From Verrucomicrobiota bacterium (GTDB lineage: Bacteria; Verrucomicrobiota; Verrucomicrobiia; Limisphaerales; UBA1096): 36,837 bases of DNA. The stretch is taken from the NCBI GenBank assembly GCA_014382705.1, contig JACNJE010000070.1, forward strand, positions 1-36,837, written 5' to 3'. The position numbers and the translations under genes were made by a program. The notes below the pieces were generated by a model, which saw only the letters and a program-made list of their open reading frames with translations, was not told the DNA's origin and searched no databases. Numbering within the stretch: the stretch's first letter is position 1; each line of letters starts with the position of its first letter. This document shows positions 1 through 8,379 of this stretch, one piece after another.

Positions 1-597
1 CTGCCGCACGCGATGGCCTCGGAGATCATCGAGCGTTACGAGGCGGACTGGGAGAAAGTCGCTGCCTGGCTCACCGGCCCGATCCCGGAGGGCAGATCCA
101 TTTTCTATCAAAAACAGATGTGCCACCACATGCTGCCGGGCGTCGGCCGCGACTGGCTTGGCCGGGTGACGAACTGGTTCCTCATCCGCGAACCGCGCGA
201 GATGCTCACGTCGCTGATGAAAAAGCTCCCCAATCCGACGTTGGCCGACACCGCGCTGCCGCAGCAGCTTGGGCTGTTCAATCACGTCCGCGAGTTGACC
301 GGTGCCGTGCCGCCGGTGATCGACTCGACCGACGTGCTCCGCGATCCGCGCGGCATGCTCGGTGCGTTGTGTGAGCGGCTCGGCGTGGCGTTCACCGACG
401 CGATGCTTGAGTGGCCGCCAGGCATCCGCGAGTCGGACGGCATCTGGGCGCGGCACTGGTATCCGGAAGTTGAAACCACAACCGGCTGGCGTCCGTACAG
501 GCCGAAGGAGGAACCGGTTCCCGACGCGCTTTCCGGAGTGCTCGGGCAGTGCAACGCCATTTACGAGCAACTTTACCCGCACCGCATCACGGCTTAA
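1..597 (+). CDS. Sulfotransferase-like protein, 5'-truncated by window edge
   Basis: The frame is open to the first base, and the earliest ATG is at position 13, so this is probably the C-terminal ~198 residues of a larger gene. The segment NWFLIREPREMLTSL resembles the 3'-phosphate-binding Arg/Ser region of PAPS-dependent sulfotransferases, and the Trp-rich C-terminus (DGIWARHWY) fits bacterial members of that superfamily. The N-terminal PAPS loop would lie outside the window, so catalytic competence cannot be judged. It ends 9 bp before the class IV aminotransferase gene, on the same strand, suggesting co-transcription. The family call is from motif resemblance only. Confidence 0.6.
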   Translation: MPHAMASEIIERYEADWEKVAAWLTGPIPEGRSIFYQKQMCHHMLPGVGRDWLGRVTNWFLIREPREMLTSLMKKLPNPTLADTALPQQLGLFNHVRELTGAVPPVIDSTDVLRDPRGMLGALCERLGVAFTDAMLEWPPGIRESDGIWARHWYPEVETTTGWRPYRPKEEPVPDALSGVLGQCNAIYEQLYPHRITA

Positions 598-606
598 TAA
601 AAAATC

Positions 607-1509
607 ATGCTCCAGAAATTCAACGAGAAAAATCGCGACCTGCTGGTCAACATCAACGGCAAGTTGCTGCACCGAGACGAGGCCGGCATCAGCCCGTTCG
701 ACTCCGCCGTGCAGGGTGGCGACGCGGTCTGGGAGGGGCTGCGCGTTTACGACGGCAAAATCTTCCGCTTGGCCAAGCACCTCGAGCGGCTCCGCAGCTC
801 GGCGCTCGCGCTGGCCTTCGCCGAGATCCCGTCGGCCAAAAGCATCACGGCGGAAATCAAGCGCACGCTTGAAGCGAACGACATGCGTGATAACGCGCAC
901 ATTCGGCTCACGCTGACACGCGGCGTTAAGCTCACCTCCGGCATGGATCCGCGTCTCAACACCGCCGGGCCGACGCTGATCGTCCTCGCCGAACACAAGG
1001 CGCCGGTCTACGACAAGAGCGGTTTGAGCCTCATCACCTCGAGCGTCCGACGCCCGTCGCCCGACGTGCTCGACCCGAAGATTCACCACTGCAATTTGAT
1101 CCAGTCCATCCTCGCCAAGATCGAGGCCAACCACGCCGGGGCGGACGACGCGCTGATGCTCGACTCGCGCGGCTTCGTCGCCGAGACGAACGCCACGCAC
1201 CTGTTCATTGTCGACGGCGACACGGTGATCACCAGTCGTCTCGTCGCCTGCCCGGAAGGCATCACGCGCGAGGTCGTGCTGGGCCTCTGCCGCGACAACG
1301 ACATCCCGCACGAGGTGCGCGACCTCTCGCTCACCGAGGTGTATCGCGCCGGGGAAATGTTCTGCACCGGCACGATGGGCGAGTTGGCGCCAGTCACGCA
1401 GGTTGACGGCCGCCCGATCGGCGCCGGCACCACCGGCCCGATGACCCGGCGTTTGGCCAAGCGCTTCGATGCCTGCGTCGCCGCCGAGGCCGAGCCGGTG
1501 CTGGATTGA
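607..1509 (+). CDS. Class IV aminotransferase (branched-chain / D-amino-acid type)
   Basis: This 300-residue protein has the usual length for PLP fold-type IV enzymes. The N-terminal block SPFDSAVQGGDAVWEGLRVYDGKIF is typical of branched-chain aminotransferases. The block DPKIHHCNLIQSILAKIEA carries the likely PLP lysine, followed by DALMLDSRGFVAETNATHLF and a C-terminal CTGTMGELAPV block. It would catalyse reversible transamination of branched-chain or D-amino acids in the cytosol; substrate specificity cannot be told from sequence. The ATG at 607 has no strong Shine-Dalgarno. An exact copy of the GCTTGGCCAAGC palindrome (767-778) lies inside the gene and encodes RLAK, and a one-mismatch copy (1451) encodes RLAKR. 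Confidence 0.85.
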   Translation: MLQKFNEKNRDLLVNINGKLLHRDEAGISPFDSAVQGGDAVWEGLRVYDGKIFRLAKHLERLRSSALALAFAEIPSAKSITAEIKRTLEANDMRDNAHIRLTLTRGVKLTSGMDPRLNTAGPTLIVLAEHKAPVYDKSGLSLITSSVRRPSPDVLDPKIHHCNLIQSILAKIEANHAGADDALMLDSRGFVAETNATHLFIVDGDTVITSRLVACPEGITREVVLGLCRDNDIPHEVRDLSLTEVYRAGEMFCTGTMGELAPVTQVDGRPIGAGTTGPMTRRLAKRFDACVAAEAEPVLD

Positions 1510-1557
1510 TTTTTTAGGGTAACATTTTCCGCTGGCTTCGTGTAGATTCCCCGGGCG

Positions 1558-2235
1558 ATGACGATTGCAAACGTCTTACAGGTTTTATTGTTGATTCTCG
1601 GCGCGATGCTGGTTTTTCAGGCTTATTGGCTGGCAGGCACGGCACTTTTTCCCCGCTTGGTGGGCAAGGCGAGAGACCACTACAAAAGGCCGATCCGCAC
1701 CACGCTGATCGGCTTGGCCGTGGTGTTGCCGGCGATTTGGCTGGGATTCATGGTGCTGGGCCAGTCTTCGCAGCCGGTTTTAAAGATCTTGGGTTTTGTG
1801 ATTGGGAGTGTGCCATTGATCGCCGGCCTGATCGGCTCGGCCGGCTTCTGCCAGTTGATCGGCCTCGGCCTCCCCGCGCCGGGAGACCAGAGCCAAAACT
1901 GGCGGCGCGTCTGGCGCGGCGGCTGGGTGCTGAACTTTTGTTACCTGCTGCCGTTCGCCGGCTGGTTCGTCATTTTGCCGTGGGGGATCATCAGCGGCTG
2001 CGGCGCGTTCGTCATGTCGCTCTCCGGGAACGGCGCCCCGCGAAACCGGAGTCGAAACATCGGCCGTGCCCCGAGGCACACGTCCACCCCCGAGCCGGCG
2101 GCCAAGCTGGATGACGACTCGCCGCGCAGCTCGCGTCTGCAGCGCACCCAGATTCCCAGCGGCGACGACGGGAACAAGCCGAAGCCGCGCCCGCGCCGCC
2201 CGCGCCGCCCGTCCCGCCCCAAGCAGGAGGAATGA
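1558..2235 (+). CDS. Hypothetical multi-pass membrane protein with basic tail
   Basis: A 225-residue protein with about four hydrophobic segments (roughly residues 5-33, 45-68, 73-103 and 121-155) is followed by a polar, Pro/Arg/Ser-rich cytoplasmic-looking tail ending in a PRPRRPRRPSRP stretch. No family is recognised. Its TGA overlaps the ATG of the DUF1800 gene, so translation of the two is probably coupled. The C-terminal tail may be a nucleic-acid- or membrane-surface-binding extension, but that is speculation from composition alone. Confidence 0.6.
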   Translation: MTIANVLQVLLLILGAMLVFQAYWLAGTALFPRLVGKARDHYKRPIRTTLIGLAVVLPAIWLGFMVLGQSSQPVLKILGFVIGSVPLIAGLIGSAGFCQLIGLGLPAPGDQSQNWRRVWRGGWVLNFCYLLPFAGWFVILPWGIISGCGAFVMSLSGNGAPRNRSRNIGRAPRHTSTPEPAAKLDDDSPRSSRLQRTQIPSGDDGNKPKPRPRRPRRPSRPKQEE

Positions 2236-3719
2236 TGGCACTCAACCGGCGACGATTCCTGCAGGCCGGCGGCGCCGCCGCTGTGTTGGGAACCGCCGGT
2301 TGTGACGCGCCGCAACAGGCGCTCTGGCCGTACACCGGTTTGCCCGGCGAGGCCAAGCTGCCGTTCGCGCCGCCCGGCGGCGGGTCGATCGATCTCGTTT
2401 CCCATCTGCTCAACCGCCTCTCGTACGGCGCGAGGCCGGGGCAGCACGGGCGCATCCTCCGCTTGGCCAAGCGCGAGGAGGAGGCCGCGGCCCGGTTCAT
2501 CGATGAGCAACTCGCGCCGGAGAAGATCAACGACGATCGGGCCGAGTTTCGCGTGCAGCGATTCGAGACGCTCGCCCTCGCGCCGATCGGCGAGTTTTAC
2601 GAGTTCCAGCCCGGGCTCCTGCGCGAGGAATTGACCCGCGCCACGCTGACCCGCGCCGTCTACTCGGAGCGCCAGTTGCAGGAGGTGATGGTGCGGTTCT
2701 GGAGTGACCACTTCAACATCGACATCTCCAAGGGCGAATGCAAATGGCTTAAGCCGGCCGACGACCGCGACGTCATCCGGCCGCACGCGCTGGGCCGGTT
2801 CCCCGATTTGCTCGCAGCATCCGCCAAAAGCCAGGCGATGCTCACCTACCTCGACGGCCGCGCCAACCGCGTGCGCCAACCCGGCGACCAACCGAATGAA
2901 AATTATGCGCGCGAACTGCTCGAGCTGCACACGCTTGGCGTGCGCGGCGGCTACACGCAGCGGGACGTGATGGAGGTGGCCCGCTGCCTGAGCGGCTGGC
3001 GCATCGGGCGTGGGCTGTTCCAAAACGGCAGCGTGCAGTTTGAGCCGGGCCTGCACGACGGCCGGGCCAAGACCGTGCTGGGCGAAGCGATCCCGGCCCG
3101 CGACGGCATGGACGGCCGGGACGATTTTGACGACGTCCTCCGCATCGTCGCCGCCCACCCGTCCACCGCCCGGCACATTGCGGCCAAGCTATGCCGCCGC
3201 TTCATTGCCGACGAACCGCCGGCCGCCGCCATCGACACCGTCGCAGGGGTGTTTGCCAAGACCAAAGGCGACATCCGCAAAACCCTTCGTGCGTTGTTTT
3301 TCACCGATGAATTCCGCGGCACACGCGGCAACAAATTCAAGCAACCGCTGCACTTCATCGCCTCGGCCCTGCGGGCGACCGGCGCCGAAAGTGACGTTGG
3401 CCGGCCGCTGGTGAACTATCTGTTGCGCATGGGCCACATGCCGTTCGAGTACCCGGCGCCGGATGGCTACCCGGCCCGCGCCGAGCCGTGGATGAGCACG
3501 CTGCTGTGGCGCTGGAACTTCGCCGCCAAGCTGGCCAAGGGGCAAATCAAGGGCTCTCGCATCGATCGTGACCGCTTGGCCAAGCGCGCCGGTGGCGTGG
3601 CCAAGCTGGCCGCCCACCTGCTCGGCCGCCGGCCAAGCGACGTCGAATTGGCTGCGGCAACGGCCTCCGGCAACGCGCTTGGCCTGCTGCTTGCCAGCCC
3701 AAGTTTCCAGTGGAGTTGA
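2232..3719 (+). CDS. DUF1800 family protein, Tat/lipoprotein signal
   Basis: This 495-residue protein begins NRRRFLQAGGAAAVLGTAGC, a twin-arginine motif followed by a lipobox-like LGTAGC, so it is probably exported folded. Diagnostic DUF1800 blocks are visible: LLNRLSYGARPGQ, EVMVRFWSDHFNID, NENYARELLELHTLGV and the late HFIASALRATG. DUF1800 genes almost always sit immediately upstream of a DUF1501 gene, as here (6 bp gap to 3726). The function is unknown; a role in outer-surface or envelope polysaccharide handling has been suspected for the pair. Two exact palindromes lie inside (2461-2472 and 3574-3585), both read as RLAKR. The start at 2232 overlaps the upstream stop. Confidence 0.9.
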   Translation: MMALNRRRFLQAGGAAAVLGTAGCDAPQQALWPYTGLPGEAKLPFAPPGGGSIDLVSHLLNRLSYGARPGQHGRILRLAKREEEAAARFIDEQLAPEKINDDRAEFRVQRFETLALAPIGEFYEFQPGLLREELTRATLTRAVYSERQLQEVMVRFWSDHFNIDISKGECKWLKPADDRDVIRPHALGRFPDLLAASAKSQAMLTYLDGRANRVRQPGDQPNENYARELLELHTLGVRGGYTQRDVMEVARCLSGWRIGRGLFQNGSVQFEPGLHDGRAKTVLGEAIPARDGMDGRDDFDDVLRIVAAHPSTARHIAAKLCRRFIADEPPAAAIDTVAGVFAKTKGDIRKTLRALFFTDEFRGTRGNKFKQPLHFIASALRATGAESDVGRPLVNYLLRMGHMPFEYPAPDGYPARAEPWMSTLLWRWNFAAKLAKGQIKGSRIDRDRLAKRAGGVAKLAAHLLGRRPSDVELAAATASGNALGLLLASPSFQWS

Positions 3720-3725
3720 CCCGCG

Positions 3726-4856
3726 ATGAAACCAGCCAAGGCAATCCTCCACGGAAACGGCGACCTGCAGCGGACGCTGGTCGTGGTGTTCCTGCGCGGC
3801 GGCGCGGACGGCCTCGCACTCCTGCCGGCTGTCGGCGATGACGACTACCATCGCGCCCGCCCGCTCACGGCGGTCGGCGAGTCGGAGGCGATCCGGCTCG
3901 ACGACCGTTTCGGCCTCAGCCCGGTCATGGCGGCCCTCGAGCCGGCGGTGAAGGAGGGCGCGCTGAGCGCCGTCCATTGCGTCGGCTCCGGCGACACGAC
4001 CCGCTCGCACTTCGAGGCGCAGGATTTAATGGAGCACGGCGGGCACACCGGCGGCGGCTGGCTCGGGCGCTTTCTGCGGTTTCGCGAACAGGCCAGCGGC
4101 GGGGCGCTCTCGGCGGTTGCGCTTGGCCAAGCGGTGCCGGAATCGCTGCGCGGCGCGCCGTCGGCCACGGCGATGCAGTCGCTCGACGACTTCTCCTTCT
4201 CCGGCAGCGATGCGTTTGTGCAGTCGCTCGAGCAGCTTTACGGCGGGCAAGCCGGCGTCTTCGGTGCCCGGGCGCGGGACACGTTCGACGCGCTTGGCCG
4301 CATCCGCGACCTGCACGCCAACGACTACTCGCCGGCCAATGGCGCGGAGTACGGCGGCGGCCGGTTCGCCCGTGAACTGCGCTTGGCCGCACAGTTGATC
4401 CAGGCCCGCGTCGGCGTGGAGGCGGTCACGGTCGACCTCGGCGGCTGGGACACGCACCTGTCGCAGGCACCGCTCATCTCGCCGCTCCTGCGCCGCCTGG
4501 CCGACGGCTTGGGCGCGTTCCGGCGCGATCTCGGGGCGGCGATGCAGCAGACCACCGTCGTGGTGATGAGCGAGTTCGGCAGGCGCGTCAGCGAAAACTC
4601 CGCGCTGGGCACCGACCACGGGCGGGGCGGGGCGATGTTCGTGCTGGGCGGCGACGGCGCGGAGGGCCGCGTGATCGCCGACTGGCCCGGCCTTGAGCGC
4701 GACGCCCTCGTCGGCCCCGGCGATCTGCCGGTGACCACCGACTACCGCGACGTGCTGATCCCGCTCCTGCGCCGACACGCCCCGGGTGCCGACATGGCCA
4801 AGGTGTTTCCCGGTCACGAGGCGAGGCCGCTTGGCGAAGCAGTCGAGCGGGCCTGA
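3726..4856 (+). CDS. DUF1501 family protein
   Basis: This 376-residue protein has typical DUF1501 features: VVFLRGGADGLALLPAVGD near the N-terminus, a GSGDTTRSHFEAQDLMEHG block, DLGGWDTHLSQ, and MSEFGRRVSENSALGTDHG (alkaline-phosphatase/sulfatase-like fold residues Asp, His, Glu, Arg). Unlike many homologues it shows no obvious signal peptide. If the protein is exported, it may travel with its Tat-targeted DUF1800 partner encoded just upstream; this is an inference. An exact palindrome at 4121-4132 encodes LGQA. The reaction is unknown. Confidence 0.9.
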   Translation: MKPAKAILHGNGDLQRTLVVVFLRGGADGLALLPAVGDDDYHRARPLTAVGESEAIRLDDRFGLSPVMAALEPAVKEGALSAVHCVGSGDTTRSHFEAQDLMEHGGHTGGGWLGRFLRFREQASGGALSAVALGQAVPESLRGAPSATAMQSLDDFSFSGSDAFVQSLEQLYGGQAGVFGARARDTFDALGRIRDLHANDYSPANGAEYGGGRFARELRLAAQLIQARVGVEAVTVDLGGWDTHLSQAPLISPLLRRLADGLGAFRRDLGAAMQQTTVVVMSEFGRRVSENSALGTDHGRGGAMFVLGGDGAEGRVIADWPGLERDALVGPGDLPVTTDYRDVLIPLLRRHAPGADMAKVFPGHEARPLGEAVERA

Positions 4857-4922
4857 TTGCCCTTGCTTCCGGGCGGGCGGCGTTGGAGGATTTCGGCCCG
4901 AGCCCGGACACGACCCAGCACC

Positions 4923-5969
4923 ATGTCATCACAAAACGACCCGACCCCGAGATTGACCGCCCCGTGGGGCGCGCCCGCACCGACCGGCAACGCGGTGTCG
5001 CGGCGTTCCGCCTTCAAGCTGGCGATGGGTGCCGCCGGGCTGGCTGCCGCCGGAACGGCCGCCGAGGCCGCGCCCGATCCGCGCAAGGCCGCGCCCAAGC
5101 GGTACGGGATGAAGAAGTCGATCAACCAGTGGGCGTTCCCGTACCCGGAACGGATGAACCTGCGGGAGTGCCTGCAGTTGGCCAAGGACGCCGGCTTCGA
5201 CGGCATCGAGCTGAACTACGACCTCGAAAACGATCTGTCGCCGAAAAGCGGCCCGGGCGATTACCGGAAAATCCGGAAGATGGCTGACGACATCGGCATC
5301 GCCATCAGCGGGTTGTGTTCGTTCCTGTTCTGGCCGTACCCGCTGACGAGCAACGATCCGGCCGAGCGGGCGCGCGGGATGGAACTGGCCGGGTTGATGA
5401 CTGAGGCCGCGCACCATTTGGGTACCGAAAACCTGCTCGTCGTCCCCGGAGCGGTGCATATGCCGTGGCGCGAAGATCACGACCCCACGCCCAATGACAT
5501 TTGCGATCGGCGCGCCCGGGAGGCGATCGGCAAGCTCCTGCCCACGGCCGAGAAACTAAAGGTGCACCTGAACATGGAGAACATCTTCTTCAACGGCTAC
5601 CTGCTGTCGCCGGAGGAGATGATCCGGTTCGTCGACCGGTTTGGCAGCGAGTATGTGCAGGTGCATTTCGACACCGGCAACATCATGCTGTTCCAGTTTC
5701 CGGAGCATTGGATTCGCATCCTCGGCCAACGCATTCGCAACGTGCATTTGAAGGAATTCACCAAGAAGGGGACGGACCACTCGCTCGAGTCGTTCCGGCC
5801 GCTGCTCGACGGGACGACCGACTGGCCGGCGGTCATCGAGGCGTTCGACGAGACTGGGTACGACGGCTACCTGACGTTCGAGTATTTCCACCCGTATCCC
5901 CATTACCCCGAGGCGCTGATATACCAGACTGCCGACTCGCTCAACCGGATGCTCGGCCAGGCGGTGTAG
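4923..5969 (+). CDS. Tat-exported sugar phosphate isomerase/epimerase-like (hydroxypyruvate isomerase-like) protein
   Basis: The ATG at 4923 is preferred over an upstream in-frame start because it puts the Tat motif SRRSAFKLAMGAAG near residue 26, as in homologues. The mature part is a xylose-isomerase-like TIM barrel: NQWAFPYPERMNLRECLQLAK, DAGFDGIELNYD, LNMENIF, VQVHFDTGNIM, IRNVHLKEF and GYLTFEY. Glu/Asp/His residues in these strand ends would bind a divalent metal. PVC bacteria carry many exported members of this family, thought to act on ketoses or keto-sugars; the substrate here is unknown. It lies 66 bp downstream of DUF1501 on the same strand. Confidence 0.85.
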   Translation: MSSQNDPTPRLTAPWGAPAPTGNAVSRRSAFKLAMGAAGLAAAGTAAEAAPDPRKAAPKRYGMKKSINQWAFPYPERMNLRECLQLAKDAGFDGIELNYDLENDLSPKSGPGDYRKIRKMADDIGIAISGLCSFLFWPYPLTSNDPAERARGMELAGLMTEAAHHLGTENLLVVPGAVHMPWREDHDPTPNDICDRRAREAIGKLLPTAEKLKVHLNMENIFFNGYLLSPEEMIRFVDRFGSEYVQVHFDTGNIMLFQFPEHWIRILGQRIRNVHLKEFTKKGTDHSLESFRPLLDGTTDWPAVIEAFDETGYDGYLTFEYFHPYPHYPEALIYQTADSLNRMLGQAV

Positions 5970-6025
5970 GTTTTGGCACAAAAAACTTCGACTCTGGCCG
6001 GTGTGCCTCTACACTCCGCGCCCGC

Positions 6026-6607
6026 ATGGGCAGGGAGCCAACCACCAGCAAATACATCGAGGTTCGCGAGTCGGAAATCCACGGCACCGGCGTGTTCGCC
6101 AAGGCCAAGGTGCCGAAGGGCAAAAAGGTCATCGAGTACATCGGCGAAAAGATCACCAAGAAGGAGTCGGAACGCCGCAGCATCGCGCTGATCGAGAAAA
6201 ACCACGGCAGCGAAACCGACGGGGCGGTCTACATCTTCGAGGTCAACAAGCGGCACGACATCGACGGCAACATCCCGGAAAACACCGCGCGCTTCATCAA
6301 CCACTCGTGCGATCCCAACTGCGAGCCGGACGTCATCAAGAACCGCGTCTGGCTCATCTCCAAGCGCAAGATCAAGGAGGGCGAGGAGTTGAGCTACAAC
6401 TACGGCTTCGACCTCGACGGCTACGAGGATCACATCTGCAAATGCGGCGCCAAGAAATGCGTCGGCTACATCACCGCCGAGGACAACTGGCCCAAGCTCA
6501 AAAAGAAACTCGCCAAGAAAAGCAAGAAGGCGAAAAAAGCGAAGAAAAAGGCGGCCAAAAAAACCGTCAAGGGCAAAAAGAAGTCAAAAAAGAAGGCCAA
6601 GAAATAG
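6026..6607 (+). CDS. SET-domain lysine methyltransferase with histone-H1-like tail
   Basis: The start is the ATG at 6026; upstream sequence in this frame is a shadow of the previous gene. The 193-residue protein has a complete SET core: HGTGVFA, VIEYIGE, NTARFINHSCDPNC (the NHSC pseudoknot), GEELSYNYG, and a post-SET zinc-binding CKCGAKKC. These residues bind SAM and the target lysine in eukaryotic-type SET enzymes. The last ~35 residues are almost only Lys and Ala (KKLAKKSKKAKKAKKKAAKK and further), like bacterial histone-H1-type proteins, suggesting DNA or nucleoid association. The target is unknown; ribosomal or nucleoid proteins are plausible. Confidence 0.88.
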   Translation: MGREPTTSKYIEVRESEIHGTGVFAKAKVPKGKKVIEYIGEKITKKESERRSIALIEKNHGSETDGAVYIFEVNKRHDIDGNIPENTARFINHSCDPNCEPDVIKNRVWLISKRKIKEGEELSYNYGFDLDGYEDHICKCGAKKCVGYITAEDNWPKLKKKLAKKSKKAKKAKKKAAKKTVKGKKKSKKKAKK

Positions 6608-6632
6608 CCGCGCCTGGCCTGGCGCCTGGGCG

Positions 6633-7148
6633 TCAAAAACCGCCGCGCAGTTCCTGCTGCAGTTTCTGGCCGAACTTCGGCATGTCGGCCTCGGGCGGAC
6701 GATAGCCGTCGCTTGGCGGCACCAGCGCCGGGCGGCCAAACTGGTCCACGTGCCAGTCGCACGTCACCCCGTCGGTGAACGTCACCGAGCCGCTGGCCAT
6801 CGTTCCCGGCTGGGTCACGGGTGACACGGTCACGGACACGTCGCCGCCGTCGATGTCGCCGTCCGCCTCTGTCGCCGTCCCGCCCGTGGGATCGTCCGGC
6901 GCGGGGAACGGGTTGTCCGGTGTCGGGAGCTCGGCGGCCGGTGCGGTTGGCTCCTCTGCCGGCTCGGGTTCCTCCGGTTCTTCCTCGTCCTTGGGCGTCA
7001 ACTCCAGGTCGCCGACGAGGAACCGCACATCCATGTAGGTCATCCGGATGTCCATCTCCGTTTCAAGCCGCGACTGGATGGCCGACAGGTCGAGTCCCTC
7101 CTCAACCCAGCCGGCGACGGTTCTTTTTTGATTCTCGTCGAGTTGCAT
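6633..7148 (-). CDS. Conserved hypothetical protein, acidic linker
   Basis: A 171-residue protein, convergent with the SET-domain gene. The N-terminus (MQLDENQKRTVAGWVEEGLDLSAIQSRLETEM) looks like a small helical domain with an HTH-like helix pattern. It is followed by a Glu/Pro-rich linker and a C-terminal block TCDWHVDQFGRPALVPP...YRPPEADMPKFGQKLQQEL. No characterised family is recognised. There is no signal peptide or membrane segment, so it is probably cytosolic. Confidence 0.65.
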   Translation of the reverse strand: MQLDENQKRTVAGWVEEGLDLSAIQSRLETEMDIRMTYMDVRFLVGDLELTPKDEEEPEEPEPAEEPTAPAAELPTPDNPFPAPDDPTGGTATEADGDIDGGDVSVTVSPVTQPGTMASGSVTFTDGVTCDWHVDQFGRPALVPPSDGYRPPEADMPKFGQKLQQELRGGF

Positions 7149-7293
7149 GATTGCCCCTTTGGCAAACCAGCCGCCTGGTTTGCGTCCGCGCCCTGACTAC
7201 CCGCAGGCCCGCCAAGAAACAAGCCGAATCGGCTCAACGCCGTCGTGTTGATTGTCTCGCGCTTGGGCGTCGGCCGGGGTAGACTGCCGGGCG

Positions 7294-7683
7294 ATGATTT
7301 CCGGCATTGCCAGGAAGGAAGCGCCCGCGGAGGCGAAGGTTCGCGTCGGCGACGAGCGCCTGCTCAAGGTGAGCGGGGACGCCGGCAACAAGGTGCGCTC
7401 GCTGCTTGAGCGGCAGGGCCGCCCGCAGGGCGTGCTGCGCGTGGCGGTGGTCGGCGGCGGCTGCTCCGGCCTGCAGTACAAAATGGATTTGCAGGACGCC
7501 CCGGCGCACCGCGACATCCTTGTCGAGAGCGGCGGCATCCGGGTGGTGGTCGACCCGAAAACGGCGCTGTACGTCACCGGGAGCCAGCTCGATTACGCCG
7601 ACAAACTGGAGGACGGCGGGTTCAAGGTGAACAATCCCAACGCCGCGAGCCCCTGCTCCTGCGGCGAAAGTTTCAGCGCCTGA
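7294..7683 (+). CDS. A-type iron-sulfur cluster carrier (IscA/ErpA/HesB family)
   Basis: The ATG at 7294 gives a 129-residue protein matching the family length. The three conserved cysteines are present: one in GGGCSGLQY and two in the C-terminal CSCGESF motif; they bind a [2Fe-2S]/[4Fe-4S] cluster or iron for transfer to apo-proteins. It is followed after 24 bp by an HscB-like J-protein gene, a pairing that supports an Fe-S assembly role. No IscS, IscU or HscA gene is seen in the window. Confidence 0.9.
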   Translation: MISGIARKEAPAEAKVRVGDERLLKVSGDAGNKVRSLLERQGRPQGVLRVAVVGGGCSGLQYKMDLQDAPAHRDILVESGGIRVVVDPKTALYVTGSQLDYADKLEDGGFKVNNPNAASPCSCGESFSA

Positions 7684-7707
7684 CAGCGGCGGCTCCGCGT
7701 ACCGCCG

Positions 7708-8325
7708 ATGACCGATTACTTCGCACTGCTTGATTTCCCCCGTCGCCCGTGGCTTGACGCCGGGGCGCTCAAGGAGCGTTTTCACGAACGGTCCGCCGAG
7801 GTGCATCCCGACCGGGCGCACGACGCGAGCGACGAAGCCAAGGCGGAGTTGCAGCGGCGCTTCGCCGGGGTGAACGCGGCGCACGAATGCCTGCGCGAGG
7901 CCAAGTCGCGCGTGCGGCATTTGCTCGAGCTCGAGCTTGGCCAAGCGCCGGGAAACGTGCAGTCCATCCCCGGCGAGATGACGGAATGGTTTACGGAGAT
8001 CGGCGCGGTCTGCCGGGAGGTGGATGCGTTTCTCGCTAAAAAGGAGGCGCACGATTCGCCGATGTTGCAGGCGGTGTTGATGGGCGAGGGGATGGCCTTG
8101 AACGACCGGGTCGCGGCGGTGCACGGCCGGTTACAGGCGGAGTTGTCCAAGGTGGATGCGGCGTTGCAGTCTCTTGGCCAAGCGTGGGAGGCGCTCGACG
8201 GTGAGGTGGAGGGCCGTGCGGAGAGACTGCCTCTGGCCAAGCTGGAGGCGCTTGGCCAACGGCTGAGCTTTTGGTCGAAGTGGAGCGCCCAGCTCGCGGA
8301 GCGCTCAAGCCGGCTGATGTTTTGA
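7708..8325 (+). CDS. hscB: HscB-like J-domain co-chaperone for Fe-S assembly
   Basis: This 205-residue protein starts MTDYFALLDFPRRPWLD, like HscB (short J-domain with aromatic N-terminus), and has the HPD motif (EVHPDRAHD) that stimulates Hsp70 ATPase. A C-terminal helical region resembles the HscB IscU-binding domain. Its position right after an A-type carrier gene supports the Fe-S co-chaperone assignment over a general DnaJ. The gene holds one exact palindrome (7935-7946, LGQA), a one-mismatch copy (8172, LGQA) and partial copies at about 8233 and 8250. Confidence 0.8.
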   Translation: MTDYFALLDFPRRPWLDAGALKERFHERSAEVHPDRAHDASDEAKAELQRRFAGVNAAHECLREAKSRVRHLLELELGQAPGNVQSIPGEMTEWFTEIGAVCREVDAFLAKKEAHDSPMLQAVLMGEGMALNDRVAAVHGRLQAELSKVDAALQSLGQAWEALDGEVEGRAERLPLAKLEALGQRLSFWSKWSAQLAERSSRLMF

Positions 8326-8342
8326 GTTGTCGCCGGGAGGGC

Positions 8343-8354
8343 GCTTGGCCAAGC
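8343..8354. repeat. Intergenic copy of GCTTGGCCAAGC palindrome
   Basis: An exact 12-bp palindrome lies in the 54-bp gap between the hscB-like gene and the DUF1080 gene. It is one of the few copies not constrained by coding, so conservation here would speak for a DNA-level function. Confidence 0.9.
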
Positions 8355-8379
8355 TGCCGCCTGCGGATCACTTATTGAC

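Noticed and set aside
1941-3176. Minus-strand frame of 411 codons
   Set aside because: Antisense to the DUF1800 gene, which has clear motifs; the shadow has no recognisable domain.
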